A stretch of DNA of 56,234 nucleotides from an uncultured Saprospiraceae bacterium (GTDB lineage: Bacteria > Bacteroidota > Bacteroidia > Chitinophagales > Saprospiraceae), in contig CALLAE010000017.1 of assembly GCA_938002665.1 (NCBI GenBank), positions 1-56,234 on the forward strand, given 5' to 3'. Made by a program: the position numbers and the translations under genes. Positions within the stretch are counted from its first letter, which is position 1. Each line of letters starts with the position of its first letter. Positions 47,176 through 56,234 of this stretch are shown piece after piece. The notes under the pieces were generated by a model. That model had not been told where the DNA came from, searched no databases, and saw nothing but the letters and a program-made list of their open reading frames with translations.

Positions 47176-48432
47176 ATGCCATATTTATTTACTTCTGAGT
47201 CAGTATCAGAAGGCCATCCAGATAAAGTTTCGGATCAAATATCCGATGCCTTAGTTGATCATTTCTTAGCTTTTGATAAGTCTTCCAAAGTTGCGTGCGA
47301 AACTCTAGTTACGACTGGGCAAGTTGTGCTTGCAGGAGAAGTAAAAACTAAAACATACCTAGATGTACAGCAGATTGCGAGAGACGTAATCAAGAGAATC
47401 GGCTATACGAAATCTGAGTATATGTTTGACGCGGACTCATGTGGAGTACTATCTTCTATTCACGAACAATCTCCAGATATCAATCAAGGAGTAGAAAGAA
47501 AGAAAAAAGAAGATCAGGGAGCAGGTGACCAAGGAATGATGTTCGGTTACGCAACGAATGAGACTGACAACTACATGCCTCTGGCGCTAGATCTCTCTCA
47601 CAAGATTCTGGTGGAACTAGCAGCAATTAGAAAAGCTGGAAAAGAGATGACTTATCTAAGACCAGACTCTAAGTCTCAGGTTACAATTAAGTATTCTGAT
47701 GATCACAAGCCAGTTGCAGTAGATACGATAGTCGTAAGTACCCAGCACGATGACTTTGCAGATGAAGCAAAAATGCTCAGAAAGATAAAAAGCGATGTGC
47801 AGAAAATCGTGATGCCTAGAGTCAGAAAAAAAGTGAAGGCTTCTGTCAGAAAACTATTAGACGGAAAAATTACTTATCATGTCAATCCTACTGGAAAATT
47901 TGTAATAGGTGGCCCTCATGGTGATACCGGTCTTACTGGTAGAAAAATAATCGTAGACACTTATGGAGGGAAAGGTGCACATGGTGGTGGAGCATTCTCA
48001 GGTAAGGATCCATCTAAAGTGGATAGATCTGCAGCGTATGCAACAAGACATATCGCTAAGAACCTCGTCGCTGCAGGAGTTTGTGATGAAGTACTAGTGC
48101 AGGTATCGTATGCAATAGGTGTCGCAAAACCTACTAATATCTATGTGAACACCTACGGCACTTCTAAGTTAAAAAAATCAGATTCTCAAATCGCTAAGAC
48201 AGTAGAGAAAGTCTTCGATATGAGACCTTATGCCATAGAACAAAGACTGAAGCTAAGAACACCTATCTACTCTGAGACTGCAGCCTACGGGCATATGGGA
48301 AGAGTACCTATGAAAAAGAAGCTAAGTTTTGTAGATGGAGCTGGAAAGAAAAAAACAATTTCTGTAGAGACCTTTACTTGGGAGAAGTTAGACTATGTGA
48401 AGAAAGTAAAAGCAGCTTTCAAGATTAAATAA
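47176..48432 (+). CDS. metK: S-adenosylmethionine synthetase
   Basis: The 418-residue enzyme has the family blocks [44 protein letters not shown] and [20 protein letters not shown] with the following [19 protein letters not shown]. It makes SAM from methionine and ATP. The upstream gap is only 50 bp, with no SAM riboswitch visible; it may be read through from the trpS-FAH transcript. A terminator follows. The central insertion (residues about 190-225, [15 protein letters not shown]) is typical of the phylum's longer form. Confidence 0.96.
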   Translation: MPYLFTSESVSEGHPDKVSDQISDALVDHFLAFDKSSKVACETLVTTGQVVLAGEVKTKTYLDVQQIARDVIKRIGYTKSEYMFDADSCGVLSSIHEQSPDINQGVERKKKEDQGAGDQGMMFGYATNETDNYMPLALDLSHKILVELAAIRKAGKEMTYLRPDSKSQVTIKYSDDHKPVAVDTIVVSTQHDDFADEAKMLRKIKSDVQKIVMPRVRKKVKASVRKLLDGKITYHVNPTGKFVIGGPHGDTGLTGRKIIVDTYGGKGAHGGGAFSGKDPSKVDRSAAYATRHIAKNLVAAGVCDEVLVQVSYAIGVAKPTNIYVNTYGTSKLKKSDSQIAKTVEKVFDMRPYAIEQRLKLRTPIYSETAAYGHMGRVPMKKKLSFVDGAGKKKTISVETFTWEKLDYVKKVKAAFKIK

Positions 48433-48456
48433 CGTCCATACAGGTTAAGAATAAAT

Positions 48457-48493
48457 AAAGGGCTTTTTATCTTGAGATAAGGAGCCCTTTTTT
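48457..48493 (+). terminator. Terminator after metK
   Basis: The stem AAAGGGCT (48457-48464) with AGCCCTTT (48483-48490) is extended by an inner TTATCT/AGATAA stem and followed by T residues. Confidence 0.88.
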
Positions 48494-48560
48494 CTTTAGT
48501 TATTGAACCTTATTAATTCTACATTATTAATACTTTTAATGTCTAACTAACCACCTTGTC

Positions 48561-51422
48561 ATGAACCATTTCTCGAGAAGACACCTAGGCCCTTCAAAGG
48601 AAGAAACCAATAAAATGCTCCAGTCTATAGGAGTAGCTTCCATTGAAGAATTAATCAATAAAACAGTTCCTGCCTCTATCAGATCTAAAGAAGAACTGAA
48701 CATTCCTGAGGCAGTATCTGAAAACCAATATCTCAGAGAGCTCAAACAGATAGCTCAAAAAAACAAGGTATATAGAAGTTATATAGGCCAAGGCTATTAT
48801 AATACTCTTACGCCTTCAGTCATTCTCAGAAATATATTTGAGAACCCGTCATGGTATACGCAGTATACGCCTTATCAGGCTGAGATCTCCCAAGGTAGAC
48901 TAGAGGCACTGCTGAACTATCAGACTATGGTCAGCGATCTGACAGGCCTAGAGCTGGCTAACGCATCACTCCTAGATGAAGCCACAGCAGCAGCAGAGGG
49001 TATGGCGATGGCTTTTGGCATCAAGAACAAAAGAGCCAAAACTCCGATAAATAAATTCTTTGTAGATAAGCAAGTATACCAACAAACGATAGATGTCGTA
49101 CTAGGTAAAGCCAGCCCGCTTGGGATAGAGGTAGTCCTAGGTGACTGGCAAAAATCAGAACTAGACGAGTCCTATTTCGGTGCACTGATCCAGTATCCAG
49201 ATGCCCAAGGATCAGTACATGATTATGCTGCTTTTTCTAACAAGCTCAGTGACAACGGACAACTGCTTATAGTAGCTGCAGATCTGATGAGTCTCACTAT
49301 GCTAGCCTCACCGGGTAGCTGGGGAGCGGACATCGTCGTAGGTAATACTCAGCGTTTTGGTGTACCTATGGGATATGGTGGTCCACATGCTGCCTACTTT
49401 GCCACTAGTGAAAAATACAAAAGACAGATTCCTGGAAGAATCATAGGCATCTCCAAAGATCGACATGACAATGTAGCTCTCAGAATGGCCTTACAGACTA
49501 GAGAACAACATATCAAAAGAGAGAAAGCCACGTCCAACATCTGCACCGCTCAGGCCCTCTTAGCCATAATGGCTTCTATGTACGCCTGCTATCACGGTCC
49601 TGACGGAATCCGAAACATCGGTGAAAAAATACATGGTGTCACTAAAGACCTACAGCACTTCCTCAAATCAAGAGGCTACACAGTGACTAATACTTCCTTC
49701 TATGATACCCTCACCATAGAAGTTACCGAAGAAGAACTCAAGACTATCAAAGAAAGATCTTCTAAAATGAAGATGAACTTTCTCTACGACAATAACACAG
49801 TAAGAGTCAGCCTAGATGAGTCTATCATTGCTACTGACATGGACGATCTTTTCTATGTCTTTTCTGGTAATAAAGAAATAGGATATACCAATGGTGTCCA
49901 TTATGGTATTCCAGCTCAGCTTCAGAGAGAAGTGGATTACCTCACACATCCTGTTTTCAACTCTCACCATACGGAGACAAAAATGATGCGGTACATTAAG
50001 TCTTTAGAAAACAAAGACTTATCGCTTGTCCATTCTATGATACCCCTGGGCAGCTGCACCATGAAACTCAATGCCGCTACTGAACTGATACCCGTATCCT
50101 GGCCAGAATTTTCTAGCATACATCCTTTTGCTCCTCTAGATCAAACCGAAGGGTACCAGCAGATATTCACAGAGTTAGAAAAATATCTCTCGGAAATAAC
50201 GGGCTTTGCGGGCTGCACGCTGCAACCGAACTCTGGTGCACAAGGCGAGTACGCAGGACTGATGCTAATAAGAGCTTATCACGAAAGTCGTAAGGAAACA
50301 AACAGAAATATTGTCATAATTCCTTCATCCGCACACGGGACCAATCCCGCTAGTGCTATCATAGCAGGCATGAAAGTAGTAGTTACTTCATGTGACGACA
50401 AAGGCAACATTTCTCTAGCTGACCTGAAAGAGAAGATAGATTTACACAAAGAAAACTTAGCAGGTATTATGATTACTTATCCCTCTACGCATGGCGTATT
50501 TGAGGAAGACGTCATAGAAATCTGTGATCTCGTACATGAGTCTGGAGGACTGGTCTATATGGATGGCGCTAATATGAATGCACAAGTGGGACTTACTAGT
50601 CCTGGAGCTATACATGCAGACTGCTGCCATCTTAATCTACATAAGACCTTCGCTATCCCGCATGGTGGTGGCGGACCAGGCATGGGCCCTGTCTGTGTTA
50701 ACGAGAAGCTCTTACCATTTCTGCCAGGCCATAGCACTGTAGAAAATAGTAAGCAAGCAATACTTCCTGTATCTGCTGCAGCATGGGGAAGTGCTAGCAT
50801 CTTACTCATCTCGTATGGCTACATAAGAATGCTAGGAAGAGAAGGTGTCAAAGAAGCAACAGAAGTAGCCATCATGAATGCTAACTATATCAAGGCACAA
50901 CTAGAAAAATCATACGACGTTCTGTATACAGGAAAAAATGGCTTCTGTGCGCATGAGTTGATTTTAGACCTCAGAGACTTTAAGGAATATGGTGTCTCAG
51001 CAGAAGATGTGGCTAAGCGACTCATCGACTATGGTTTCCATGCACCGACACTTAGCTTCCCTGTACCTGGCACTATCATGATAGAACCTACAGAGAGTGA
51101 AAGCAAAGCCGAGCTGGATAGATTTATAGATGCACTGCTCGCAATCAGAGAGGAAATAAGAATGGCAGAACAAGGCACACTAAATCCGGAAGATAATGTA
51201 CTGATAAATGCCCCTCACCCTCTACATGAAATCACAGCTGACGACTGGTCTCATCCTTATTCAAGATCTGAAGCAGCTTACCCTCTAGAGTACCTGAGAA
51301 CAGGACAAAAGTTTTGGGCTAGTGTGGCAAGAGTGGATAATGCTTACGGAGATAGAAATCTTATCTGCACCTGCCCGCCTATCTCTGTATATGAGGAAGA
51401 GCAGGAAATGGAGATGAGTTAA
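48561..51422 (+). CDS. gcvP: Glycine dehydrogenase (glycine cleavage P-protein), full-length
   Basis: The 953-residue protein is the fused two-half type of P-protein. The N-half begins [19 protein letters not shown] and contains [14 protein letters not shown]. The C-half holds the pyridoxal-phosphate Lys695 in [16 protein letters not shown]. It decarboxylates glycine and loads the aminomethyl group onto the lipoyl H-protein, feeding one-carbon units to THF. No gcvT or gcvH is in the window, and no glycine riboswitch was seen in the 128-bp upstream gap. Confidence 0.96.
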   Translation: MNHFSRRHLGPSKEETNKMLQSIGVASIEELINKTVPASIRSKEELNIPEAVSENQYLRELKQIAQKNKVYRSYIGQGYYNTLTPSVILRNIFENPSWYTQYTPYQAEISQGRLEALLNYQTMVSDLTGLELANASLLDEATAAAEGMAMAFGIKNKRAKTPINKFFVDKQVYQQTIDVVLGKASPLGIEVVLGDWQKSELDESYFGALIQYPDAQGSVHDYAAFSNKLSDNGQLLIVAADLMSLTMLASPGSWGADIVVGNTQRFGVPMGYGGPHAAYFATSEKYKRQIPGRIIGISKDRHDNVALRMALQTREQHIKREKATSNICTAQALLAIMASMYACYHGPDGIRNIGEKIHGVTKDLQHFLKSRGYTVTNTSFYDTLTIEVTEEELKTIKERSSKMKMNFLYDNNTVRVSLDESIIATDMDDLFYVFSGNKEIGYTNGVHYGIPAQLQREVDYLTHPVFNSHHTETKMMRYIKSLENKDLSLVHSMIPLGSCTMKLNAATELIPVSWPEFSSIHPFAPLDQTEGYQQIFTELEKYLSEITGFAGCTLQPNSGAQGEYAGLMLIRAYHESRKETNRNIVIIPSSAHGTNPASAIIAGMKVVVTSCDDKGNISLADLKEKIDLHKENLAGIMITYPSTHGVFEEDVIEICDLVHESGGLVYMDGANMNAQVGLTSPGAIHADCCHLNLHKTFAIPHGGGGPGMGPVCVNEKLLPFLPGHSTVENSKQAILPVSAAAWGSASILLISYGYIRMLGREGVKEATEVAIMNANYIKAQLEKSYDVLYTGKNGFCAHELILDLRDFKEYGVSAEDVAKRLIDYGFHAPTLSFPVPGTIMIEPTESESKAELDRFIDALLAIREEIRMAEQGTLNPEDNVLINAPHPLHEITADDWSHPYSRSEAAYPLEYLRTGQKFWASVARVDNAYGDRNLICTCPPISVYEEEQEMEMS

Positions 51423-51455
51423 AGAGATATCAGTATAATGGAAAACACTGCCTAG

Positions 51456-51905
51456 CTAAGAGGAAGACTCTTCTTGCTGCCAATCCTCACTATTTTCAAA
51501 GGCATTCACTACTTCAAAGTAGATGAGGTTATAGCTATTGTCACTTTTTACAAATCTTCTTTCCATCTTGTACATACCTGTGCCATCACTGATGGTCTCT
51601 ATTATCAGACCATTCATATTGAGAAAGGACTGCTGATACTGTCCACCATGATCATCAAAGGGTTTGTGCATGACCCATTCTTCTTTTTCCCAGCTAGTGC
51701 CATCTGCTTTTACCTTAAGTGGGAAAATGATATTATCTCTCTGAAAATCTGCATCAGAATGAAACTTCAAATAAAAGCTCAGAAAATCATCAGGCACATT
51801 AGAAGATATTAGTGAGGGATCACCATGGTTATGGTTAGCATGATCTCTTTCCTGCTTGCAGGATACAAGAATTAATAAGCAAATACCTAATCCAATTATC
51901 TTCAT
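51456..51905 (-). CDS. Small lipoprotein, DUF4348-like
   Basis: The 149-residue protein starts MKIIGLGICLLILVSC, a lipoprotein signal with lipobox cysteine at 16. A His-rich linker (HANHNHGD) follows. The body, FLSFYLKFHSDADFQRDNI then IFPLKVKADG, resembles DUF4348 proteins; this is a resemblance by eye only. The gene lies 4 bp after the phosphopantetheinyl transferase gene and is probably cotranscribed. The terminal EDWQQEESSS is acidic. Function is unknown; the His-rich stretch might bind metal. Confidence 0.75.
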   Translation of the reverse strand: MKIIGLGICLLILVSCKQERDHANHNHGDPSLISSNVPDDFLSFYLKFHSDADFQRDNIIFPLKVKADGTSWEKEEWVMHKPFDDHGGQYQQSFLNMNGLIIETISDGTGMYKMERRFVKSDNSYNLIYFEVVNAFENSEDWQQEESSS

Positions 51906-51909
51906 GATT

Positions 51910-52566
51910 CTATAACTCAGTTTGTTCGTTATTCATTATACAACAGATCAAATAAGCACCTGCAATTTTCTCCACAGAAATATCATACTCTTGAAAAATC
52001 TCGTCCTTATGAACCCAGCCCTTTAGTTCTATACTGTCTTGATAGAAGCTGAATGGATACACATGCATATGATCTTTAAACTCAAGTTCCTTTAGTCCAT
52101 AGGCTTTGTACATGCCTTCTTTGGCTCCCCAAAAAACATGATAATAAGCCATGAGATTATCATCAGGCAGCATTGCTGATTCTTCTGGAGAAATAAACTT
52201 ATGCTGGATTCTAGAAATCTTTGATTCCTCTTTCTGAATGTCTATCCCCACTTTTTTATCTGAGATAATAGCCGCTACAAGCTGTTTAGAGTGACTCAGG
52301 GATATGCATTTATTACATCCTGCCCTATAAGGTTTTCCAGTACTAGTCTTTTCTAGCCGCTTCCGCATCTTGTCTAGGGAGATGTGGTGTAGGAGAAACC
52401 TACTTGCCAGCCATTCTTTCTGCCTATGAGCCTCCATATTATCGTAAGCTTTTAGCTCACTTTTTGACATAGCCAATTCTGATATGAAAAAGGCATTGGG
52501 TTCCTGTATTTCCCATACAGCAAGTCTTGTATTATTTTCTATTTCTCTATCTAGTAATAAAGGCAT
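51910..52566 (-). CDS. 4'-phosphopantetheinyl transferase superfamily protein
   Basis: The 218-residue protein has the Sfp-type motifs: VGIDIQKEES (Mg-binding Asp) and WGAKEGMYKAYG (the W-x-x-KE-x3-K block), with LSHSK before them. It would transfer phosphopantetheine from CoA to a carrier protein such as ACP. Length fits the Sfp rather than the shorter AcpS type. No synthase cluster is nearby, so its carrier protein is unknown. A small lipoprotein gene follows 4 bp later; dcd is divergent, 76 bp away. Confidence 0.9.
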   Translation of the reverse strand: MPLLLDREIENNTRLAVWEIQEPNAFFISELAMSKSELKAYDNMEAHRQKEWLASRFLLHHISLDKMRKRLEKTSTGKPYRAGCNKCISLSHSKQLVAAIISDKKVGIDIQKEESKISRIQHKFISPEESAMLPDDNLMAYYHVFWGAKEGMYKAYGLKELEFKDHMHVYPFSFYQDSIELKGWVHKDEIFQEYDISVEKIAGAYLICCIMNNEQTEL

Positions 52567-52642
52567 CAGAAACCTATAGAAATGAACCCGATATTAATAC
52601 TTTTGGACAACTTAATCATAGCTATTCTTAATTACTCTCAGA

Positions 52643-53179
52643 ATGATATTATCAGACAAAGAAATACTGGAAAGCATCAGCTCGGGTGATATTGTAATAG
52701 AGCCCTATGATAGAAGCTGCCTAGGCACTAATTCATATGACGTACATCTCAGCAAACATTTTGCCGTGTATACTTCAGAGGTGCTTGACGCAAAGGTTCA
52801 TAACCCTACAGAAGCTATTATAATACCGGAGGAGGGATACGTGCTGCAGCCTGGCACTCTGTATCTAGGCTCCACAGTAGAATATACAGAGACACATAAC
52901 TCAGTTCCATTTTTAGAAGGTAAGTCTAGTGTGGGAAGGTTAGGCATAGATATCCACGCTACAGCTGGTAAGGGAGATGTAGGTTTTTGTAATCACTGGA
53001 CTCTAGAGATATCTTGTGTACATCCTGTCAGAGTATATGCAGGTATGCCGATAGGACAGCTCATCTATTTTATGGTAAAAGGAGACATAGAGAACTATTA
53101 TAATAAAAAGCCCAATGCTAAATACAACCATAAGACTGAAAAGCCTGTCGAGTCTATGATGTGGAAAAATAAATTTTGA
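52643..53179 (+). CDS. dcd: dCTP deaminase
   Basis: The 178-residue protein has the dUTPase-fold features of Dcd: MILSDKEILESISSGDIVIE at the start, GTNSYDVHLS, FLEGKSSVGRLGIDIHATAG, the catalytic Glu in GFCNHWTLEIS, and IGQLIYF. It deaminates dCTP to dUTP for thymidylate synthesis. All key residues look intact. The next gene converges with a 7-bp gap. Confidence 0.95.
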   Translation: MILSDKEILESISSGDIVIEPYDRSCLGTNSYDVHLSKHFAVYTSEVLDAKVHNPTEAIIIPEEGYVLQPGTLYLGSTVEYTETHNSVPFLEGKSSVGRLGIDIHATAGKGDVGFCNHWTLEISCVHPVRVYAGMPIGQLIYFMVKGDIENYYNKKPNAKYNHKTEKPVESMMWKNKF

Positions 53180-53186
53180 TTTGAAC

Positions 53187-53486
53187 TTAGGCTCTTCTGG
53201 CTTGGTTTCTGTTCATCCGTCTCTCCATTCTAGCCAGAGCTTGAGAAAATGCGGCTATGTGATTTGCAGATCCTGCATTACTTTTTATCTCAGCCCCCTC
53301 CTCTAGTTTAGCAATTATAGTCACCTCATAAGGGACTCTAGCATCTTCGGAACTAGAGACTTCTACCGCTACTTCTTTTATACTATGATACTTGTCTAGA
53401 CTACGCATTAACATTGACTGGAATAAGCTCTCAAGCATCTCAGTCTTCTCGAGATCATTAACTATTATACTCAATTTCTTCATCAC
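53187..53486 (-). CDS. Small protein resembling HPF/RaiA ribosome-hibernation factors
   Basis: The 99-residue basic protein has a beta-alpha pattern with HSIKEVAVEVSSSEDARVPY, then EVTIIAKLEEGAEIKS, and a helical end AAFSQALARMERRMNRNQAR. This layout (strand-rich centre, long final helix with repeated Ala/Arg spacing) recalls HPF/RaiA, but the match is by eye and partial. It could instead be another small RNA-binding protein. It converges on dcd with a 7-bp gap. A second Met follows the first, so either may start it. Confidence 0.55.
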   Translation of the reverse strand: MMKKLSIIVNDLEKTEMLESLFQSMLMRSLDKYHSIKEVAVEVSSSEDARVPYEVTIIAKLEEGAEIKSNAGSANHIAAFSQALARMERRMNRNQARRA

Positions 53487-53644
53487 TTAACTATTCTATT
53501 AGATAATTAGCTGTCATACAATAAACGATCCCGACAATGATAAGATTATAATTCCTAGAGATTTAAGATGAACTTTGTAATATTGGCTACTAAATTGTTA
53601 ATTAGTAGACTCTAGTTACAACAATCTTAACCTAAGCTCATATC

Positions 53645-54319
53645 ATGGCTCAAGTAGAAAAATACACTTTCGACTTTCTAAAAAAAATCAGAAAAAACAA
53701 CAATAGAGAATGGTTCCATGAGAACAAACCTTCTTTTACCGAGGCAAATAATAACATGAAGGCTTTCCTGGCTGATATAGAGATAGAACTTAATAAGATA
53801 GATAGCATAGAAAAGAAAAAACTATTCAGGATCTATAGAGATGTCAGATTTTCTAAAGACAAGACCCCTTACAATAGTCACTTTAGTATGTCTCTTGGTA
53901 GAGAAGGGGCATTTAGAAGAGGAGGCTATTTTCTCAAACTGACACCTGGTGATAGTATGATAGGAGGTGGCTTTTATAATCCTGAACCCAAAGACATCAA
54001 ACTCATCAGAGACCATATCTCTGCGGACGATAAGCCACTTAGAAAAATCATGAAATCCAAAAAATTTAAAGACACTTTCGGAGAACTTATGGGGGAGCAA
54101 GTGAAGAGCGCACCCAGAGGATATGATAAAGACCACCCTTCTATAGATCTCCTGAAATATAAGTCCATGTATGTGTTTAAGAACTTTTCAGATAAGGAAG
54201 TTTTAGATCCCAATTTTCAAAAAGAAGTTATCAAAGTATACAAAGCTATCAGACCCTTCTTTGATTATATGTCTGATATCCTTACTCATGATCTAGACGG
54301 TGTACCACTTTACACCTAA
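53645..54319 (+). CDS. DUF2461-family protein
   Basis: The 224-residue protein has the DUF2461 signatures FLKKIRKNNNREWFHENKPS, RIYRDVRFSKDKTPYNSHFS, then GGGFYNPEPKDIKLIRDHI. The family is widespread and conserved but its biochemical role is unknown. No signal peptide is present. Its 3' end overlaps the converging next gene by 4 bp. Confidence 0.92.
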   Translation: MAQVEKYTFDFLKKIRKNNNREWFHENKPSFTEANNNMKAFLADIEIELNKIDSIEKKKLFRIYRDVRFSKDKTPYNSHFSMSLGREGAFRRGGYFLKLTPGDSMIGGGFYNPEPKDIKLIRDHISADDKPLRKIMKSKKFKDTFGELMGEQVKSAPRGYDKDHPSIDLLKYKSMYVFKNFSDKEVLDPNFQKEVIKVYKAIRPFFDYMSDILTHDLDGVPLYT

Positions 54320-54927
54320 AAGAGGGGTTTCTGCTTTAGCTCAGCTATAAATTTAACATAGTCCATGTAGACATGCCCTAATGCAAAGGGCTCCTGTGCT
54401 GACAACATACTATCTTGCAAGATGTGTTGTTTTATTTTAGCCTCATCTACAATAACTTCTAACTCTGAAAAATCTGAGAAAGAAATGAGGTCTGATTTGA
54501 CCACAAGAAATTCTTCTATCTCTGCATCGATCTTTTGTATGGACATCTTGGAGTTCGTCTTGTTTCTCCATACTAGTTCTGCTGCTGTGGCTGGATGTAA
54601 TTCTGCTCTGTATCTCAGCTCTATATACCCAGAGTCTTGAGACTCTAACGCTATTCCATCTATTGATTTAGAAGAAATAACGGCATTACTTACTCCCATA
54701 TCGAGTTTTAATAAACTATCTACTGGCTCACTGTTGCCATTGCGCAATCTATTTATCAGACCCTTCTTATTATCTGTCTTGAAATCCATACTTAGAACTT
54801 CGTTATAAGTTAAGGACTTATCTCTGAGACTGTACTCAAAAGTAGATAGCCCCTTAAGCAAGGTCAGAGCCAACATTAATACGAAAATGTAAAAGAATAC
54901 TTTAGCGATGCTCAATATCTGTTCCAC
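54316..54927 (-). CDS. Membrane-anchored protein of unknown function
   Basis: The 203-residue protein has one N-terminal membrane helix (about 7-27, SIAKVFFYIFVLMLALTLLK) and a mixed extracytoplasmic domain with ELRYRAELHPATAAELVWRN and IDAEIEEFLVVKSDLISFSD. I do not recognise a family; DUF4230 was considered but the match is weak. It converges on the DUF2461 gene with a 4-bp overlap. There are no close upstream partners on its strand, as a gap of about 130 bp and a terminator separate it from the barrel gene. Confidence 0.7.
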   Translation of the reverse strand: MEQILSIAKVFFYIFVLMLALTLLKGLSTFEYSLRDKSLTYNEVLSMDFKTDNKKGLINRLRNGNSEPVDSLLKLDMGVSNAVISSKSIDGIALESQDSGYIELRYRAELHPATAAELVWRNKTNSKMSIQKIDAEIEEFLVVKSDLISFSDFSELEVIVDEAKIKQHILQDSMLSAQEPFALGHVYMDYVKFIAELKQKPLF

Positions 54928-55001
54928 AGATCCCTTTTTTAATTCTAAGGTACGAACTAAGGCTACAAACCAAGGTCTAATGAAAGCTTAATATATGGCA
55001 T

Positions 55002-55030
55002 AAAAAAAAGGGTCCCAAATTGGAACCCTT
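55002..55030 (-). terminator. Terminator of the outer-membrane barrel gene
   Basis: AAGGGT (55008-55013) pairs with ACCCTT (55025-55030), extended by CCA/TGG. On the minus strand it ends in eight T (55002-55009). Confidence 0.8.
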
Positions 55031-55057
55031 AAATTTTATCTTGCTGAGAATCTTTGG

Positions 55058-55714
55058 CTAGAAGTATAGTCCTAGTGAAAGTTCTACATACTTCTGGTTA
55101 GAGTTCATTTCCATCGGTACACCGTCGAACTTAAACTCCTGAGTGACGTCTTGGAAAATGTAGCTCTGTCTTAGATCCAAGTGTACATGCTTTCCAAATT
55201 CGTAACCTATAAGGAAGTTAAACCCACTCTTGAAGTTAGAACCAGTACTAGTCACTTCGTTTAGTTGGCTAAGGTCCTCGTTGTTTTCTAATACTTTAGA
55301 AAACTCTGGTCCAGCACCTAATTTGAAATTTTTATACTTTACTCCTCCCATCGCTACTAATCTTAAGTTAGTTTCAGAAGTTTCAAATTTTAAAGATGGA
55401 TCTAGAGGTGTTCTCTTGTAGTTAGTAGATTGTAGAGCGAATTTTCTACCAGTCCTAGAATAAAGACCATCCGCCATGAAGAACAACTTATCACTAGCAG
55501 AGTAAAGGGATAATCCTAAGCCTCTTCGGCTTTGAGAGCCTTCATAAGCTATTTGAGATATCTTAAGTGGAGCTATAGTTACATATTCCTTGACGGTCTT
55601 GCCACCATAATTTACTCCGTAAAATGTTTTTACGCCTAATTGTACTTGTCCCGCAGCAGCACTTGCTATACAAACACAAAAGATAACCGAGACTAAAAAT
55701 TTAAAGTTCATCAC
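55058..55714 (-). CDS. Outer-membrane beta-barrel protein
   Basis: The 218-residue protein starts with a signal peptide (MNFKFLVSVIFCVCIASAAA). Alternating hydrophobic strands follow, such as LGLSLYSASDKLFFMADGLY and KHVHLDLRQSYIFQD, and it ends with KYVELSLGLYF, with the C-terminal Phe usual for outer-membrane barrels. It is probably an eight-stranded barrel of the OmpW or PorT-like kind. Function is unknown. A strong terminator follows, so it is likely monocistronic. Confidence 0.85.
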   Translation of the reverse strand: MMNFKFLVSVIFCVCIASAAAGQVQLGVKTFYGVNYGGKTVKEYVTIAPLKISQIAYEGSQSRRGLGLSLYSASDKLFFMADGLYSRTGRKFALQSTNYKRTPLDPSLKFETSETNLRLVAMGGVKYKNFKLGAGPEFSKVLENNEDLSQLNEVTSTGSNFKSGFNFLIGYEFGKHVHLDLRQSYIFQDVTQEFKFDGVPMEMNSNQKYVELSLGLYF

Positions 55715-55774
55715 TATTATTTAGATTGAATAAATAAAAAAGATCTGGTCCGAAATTTTTTATAACTAATTCTA

Positions 55775-56140
55775 TTATACTCTATTGAATGTCTGATGTA
55801 AAATTCTTCCTTCCTCGTCCTTGACCATGAGAACATAAGTTCCTTTGTCAAGCGTTGAGATATCAATCGCATCGATATTTGATTGAGATGAAATTCTACT
55901 GATCACTTCACCTTTAGGTTGGAATAAAATCCAATCCAGAAGTTGTGCATCTCCAGATAGGTTGATTTTTAATAACTCTTTGCTTACCTCTACATCCAGT
56001 GTTCTTCCTGGAATATTCACTAAAACTTCTTTTTTTGCTGTCTTAGAAATTTTTGCTTTATCAGATTTCTTATCGTCAGCTGCAGTAAGGCTCACGCAAA
56101 AAATTAAAAGGCAAGCCCATACGGAAAACGTGTTTCTCAT
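55775..56140 (-). CDS. Minimal exported protein with a sorting-domain-like C-terminus
   Basis: The 121-residue protein has a signal peptide (MRNTFSVWACLLIFCVSLTA), a short lysine-rich linker (DDKKSDKAKISKTAKKE), and then about 80 residues that look like a T9SS type A domain (ISTLDKGTYVLMVKDEEGRI and a final QTFNRV). There is no recognisable passenger. Either it is a small immunoglobulin-fold protein of its own, or a sorting domain left after loss of the cargo. The end region resembles those of the large T9SS proteins in this window. Confidence 0.65.
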   Translation of the reverse strand: MRNTFSVWACLLIFCVSLTAADDKKSDKAKISKTAKKEVLVNIPGRTLDVEVSKELLKINLSGDAQLLDWILFQPKGEVISRISSQSNIDAIDISTLDKGTYVLMVKDEEGRILHQTFNRV

Positions 56141-56234
56141 GATAGATAATTTTAAAATGTTGTTAACGAGAACTAAAGTGTTCTTAAACTCTAATGATTA
56201 TGGATTTTGAAAAAATGAACTGATGAAAGTCGTT

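Noticed and set aside
48494..48560. Glycine riboswitch before gcvP
   Set aside because: Too short, and no tandem conserved core is seen; the gap is mostly the metK terminator.
54316..54927. Assignment to DUF4230
   Set aside because: The membrane helix and general layout fit, but the family's conserved motifs could not be found.

Overview
This window is AT-rich bacterial DNA from the phylum Bacteroidota. The evidence is the number of secreted proteins ending in type IX secretion (T9SS) sorting domains, TAnnTTTG promoter boxes with little Shine-Dalgarno signal, a fused E1 alpha/beta dehydrogenase, and phylum-typical domains (GEVED, 3-coathanger stack, PKD). The repeat-rich secreted proteases suggest the class Saprospiria, but this is an impression, not a proof.

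Layout. 1-589: a truncated tandem array of a 60/61-bp unit and a leader. 590-5678: two T9SS exoproteins, one cohesin-like and one large subtilase. 5684-9956: a small lipoprotein, typA and fhs. 10023-11362: a 5'-truncated exoprotein gene and a mosaic of short dispersed repeats. 11363-17225: a CNNM/CorC membrane protein, rlmN, and a secreted zinc protease gene broken by two stop codons inside a five-copy metal-binding repeat. 17242-23291: phoH-osmC-aroA, a SAM hydroxide adenosyltransferase, a duplicated cupredoxin-like protein, and a monooxygenase-aroB pair. 23334-25131: a decayed gene remnant beside an AAA ATPase with a nuclease-like tail. 25370-31640: E1 dehydrogenase with a coupled unknown gene, recO, a MscS channel and a GH3-family enzyme. 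31839-38029: two tandem class A penicillin-binding proteins and fabG. 38148-43367: an M43-like lipoprotein, an S9 peptidase and a PASTA protein. 43486-51422: housekeeping genes (TM-helix channel protein, DUF177-rpmF, ridA-trpS-FAH, metK, gcvP). 51456-56234: small genes including a phosphopantetheinyl transferase, dcd, an HPF-like protein, DUF2461, an outer-membrane barrel and a minimal sorting-domain-like protein.

The themes are protein secretion and extracellular proteolysis, peptidoglycan synthesis, one-carbon and glycine metabolism (fhs, gcvP, metK), and the shikimate pathway (aroA, aroB). I saw no tRNA, rRNA, CRISPR array, prophage or intact insertion sequence. I did not find a clear new defence or mobile system. 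The best candidates for something unusual are the double-stop metal-binding repeat in the protease gene, the duplicated cupredoxin-like protein with an incomplete copper site, the repeat-fused truncated gene, the two-lesion remnant beside the ATPase, and the 60/61-bp array at the left edge.
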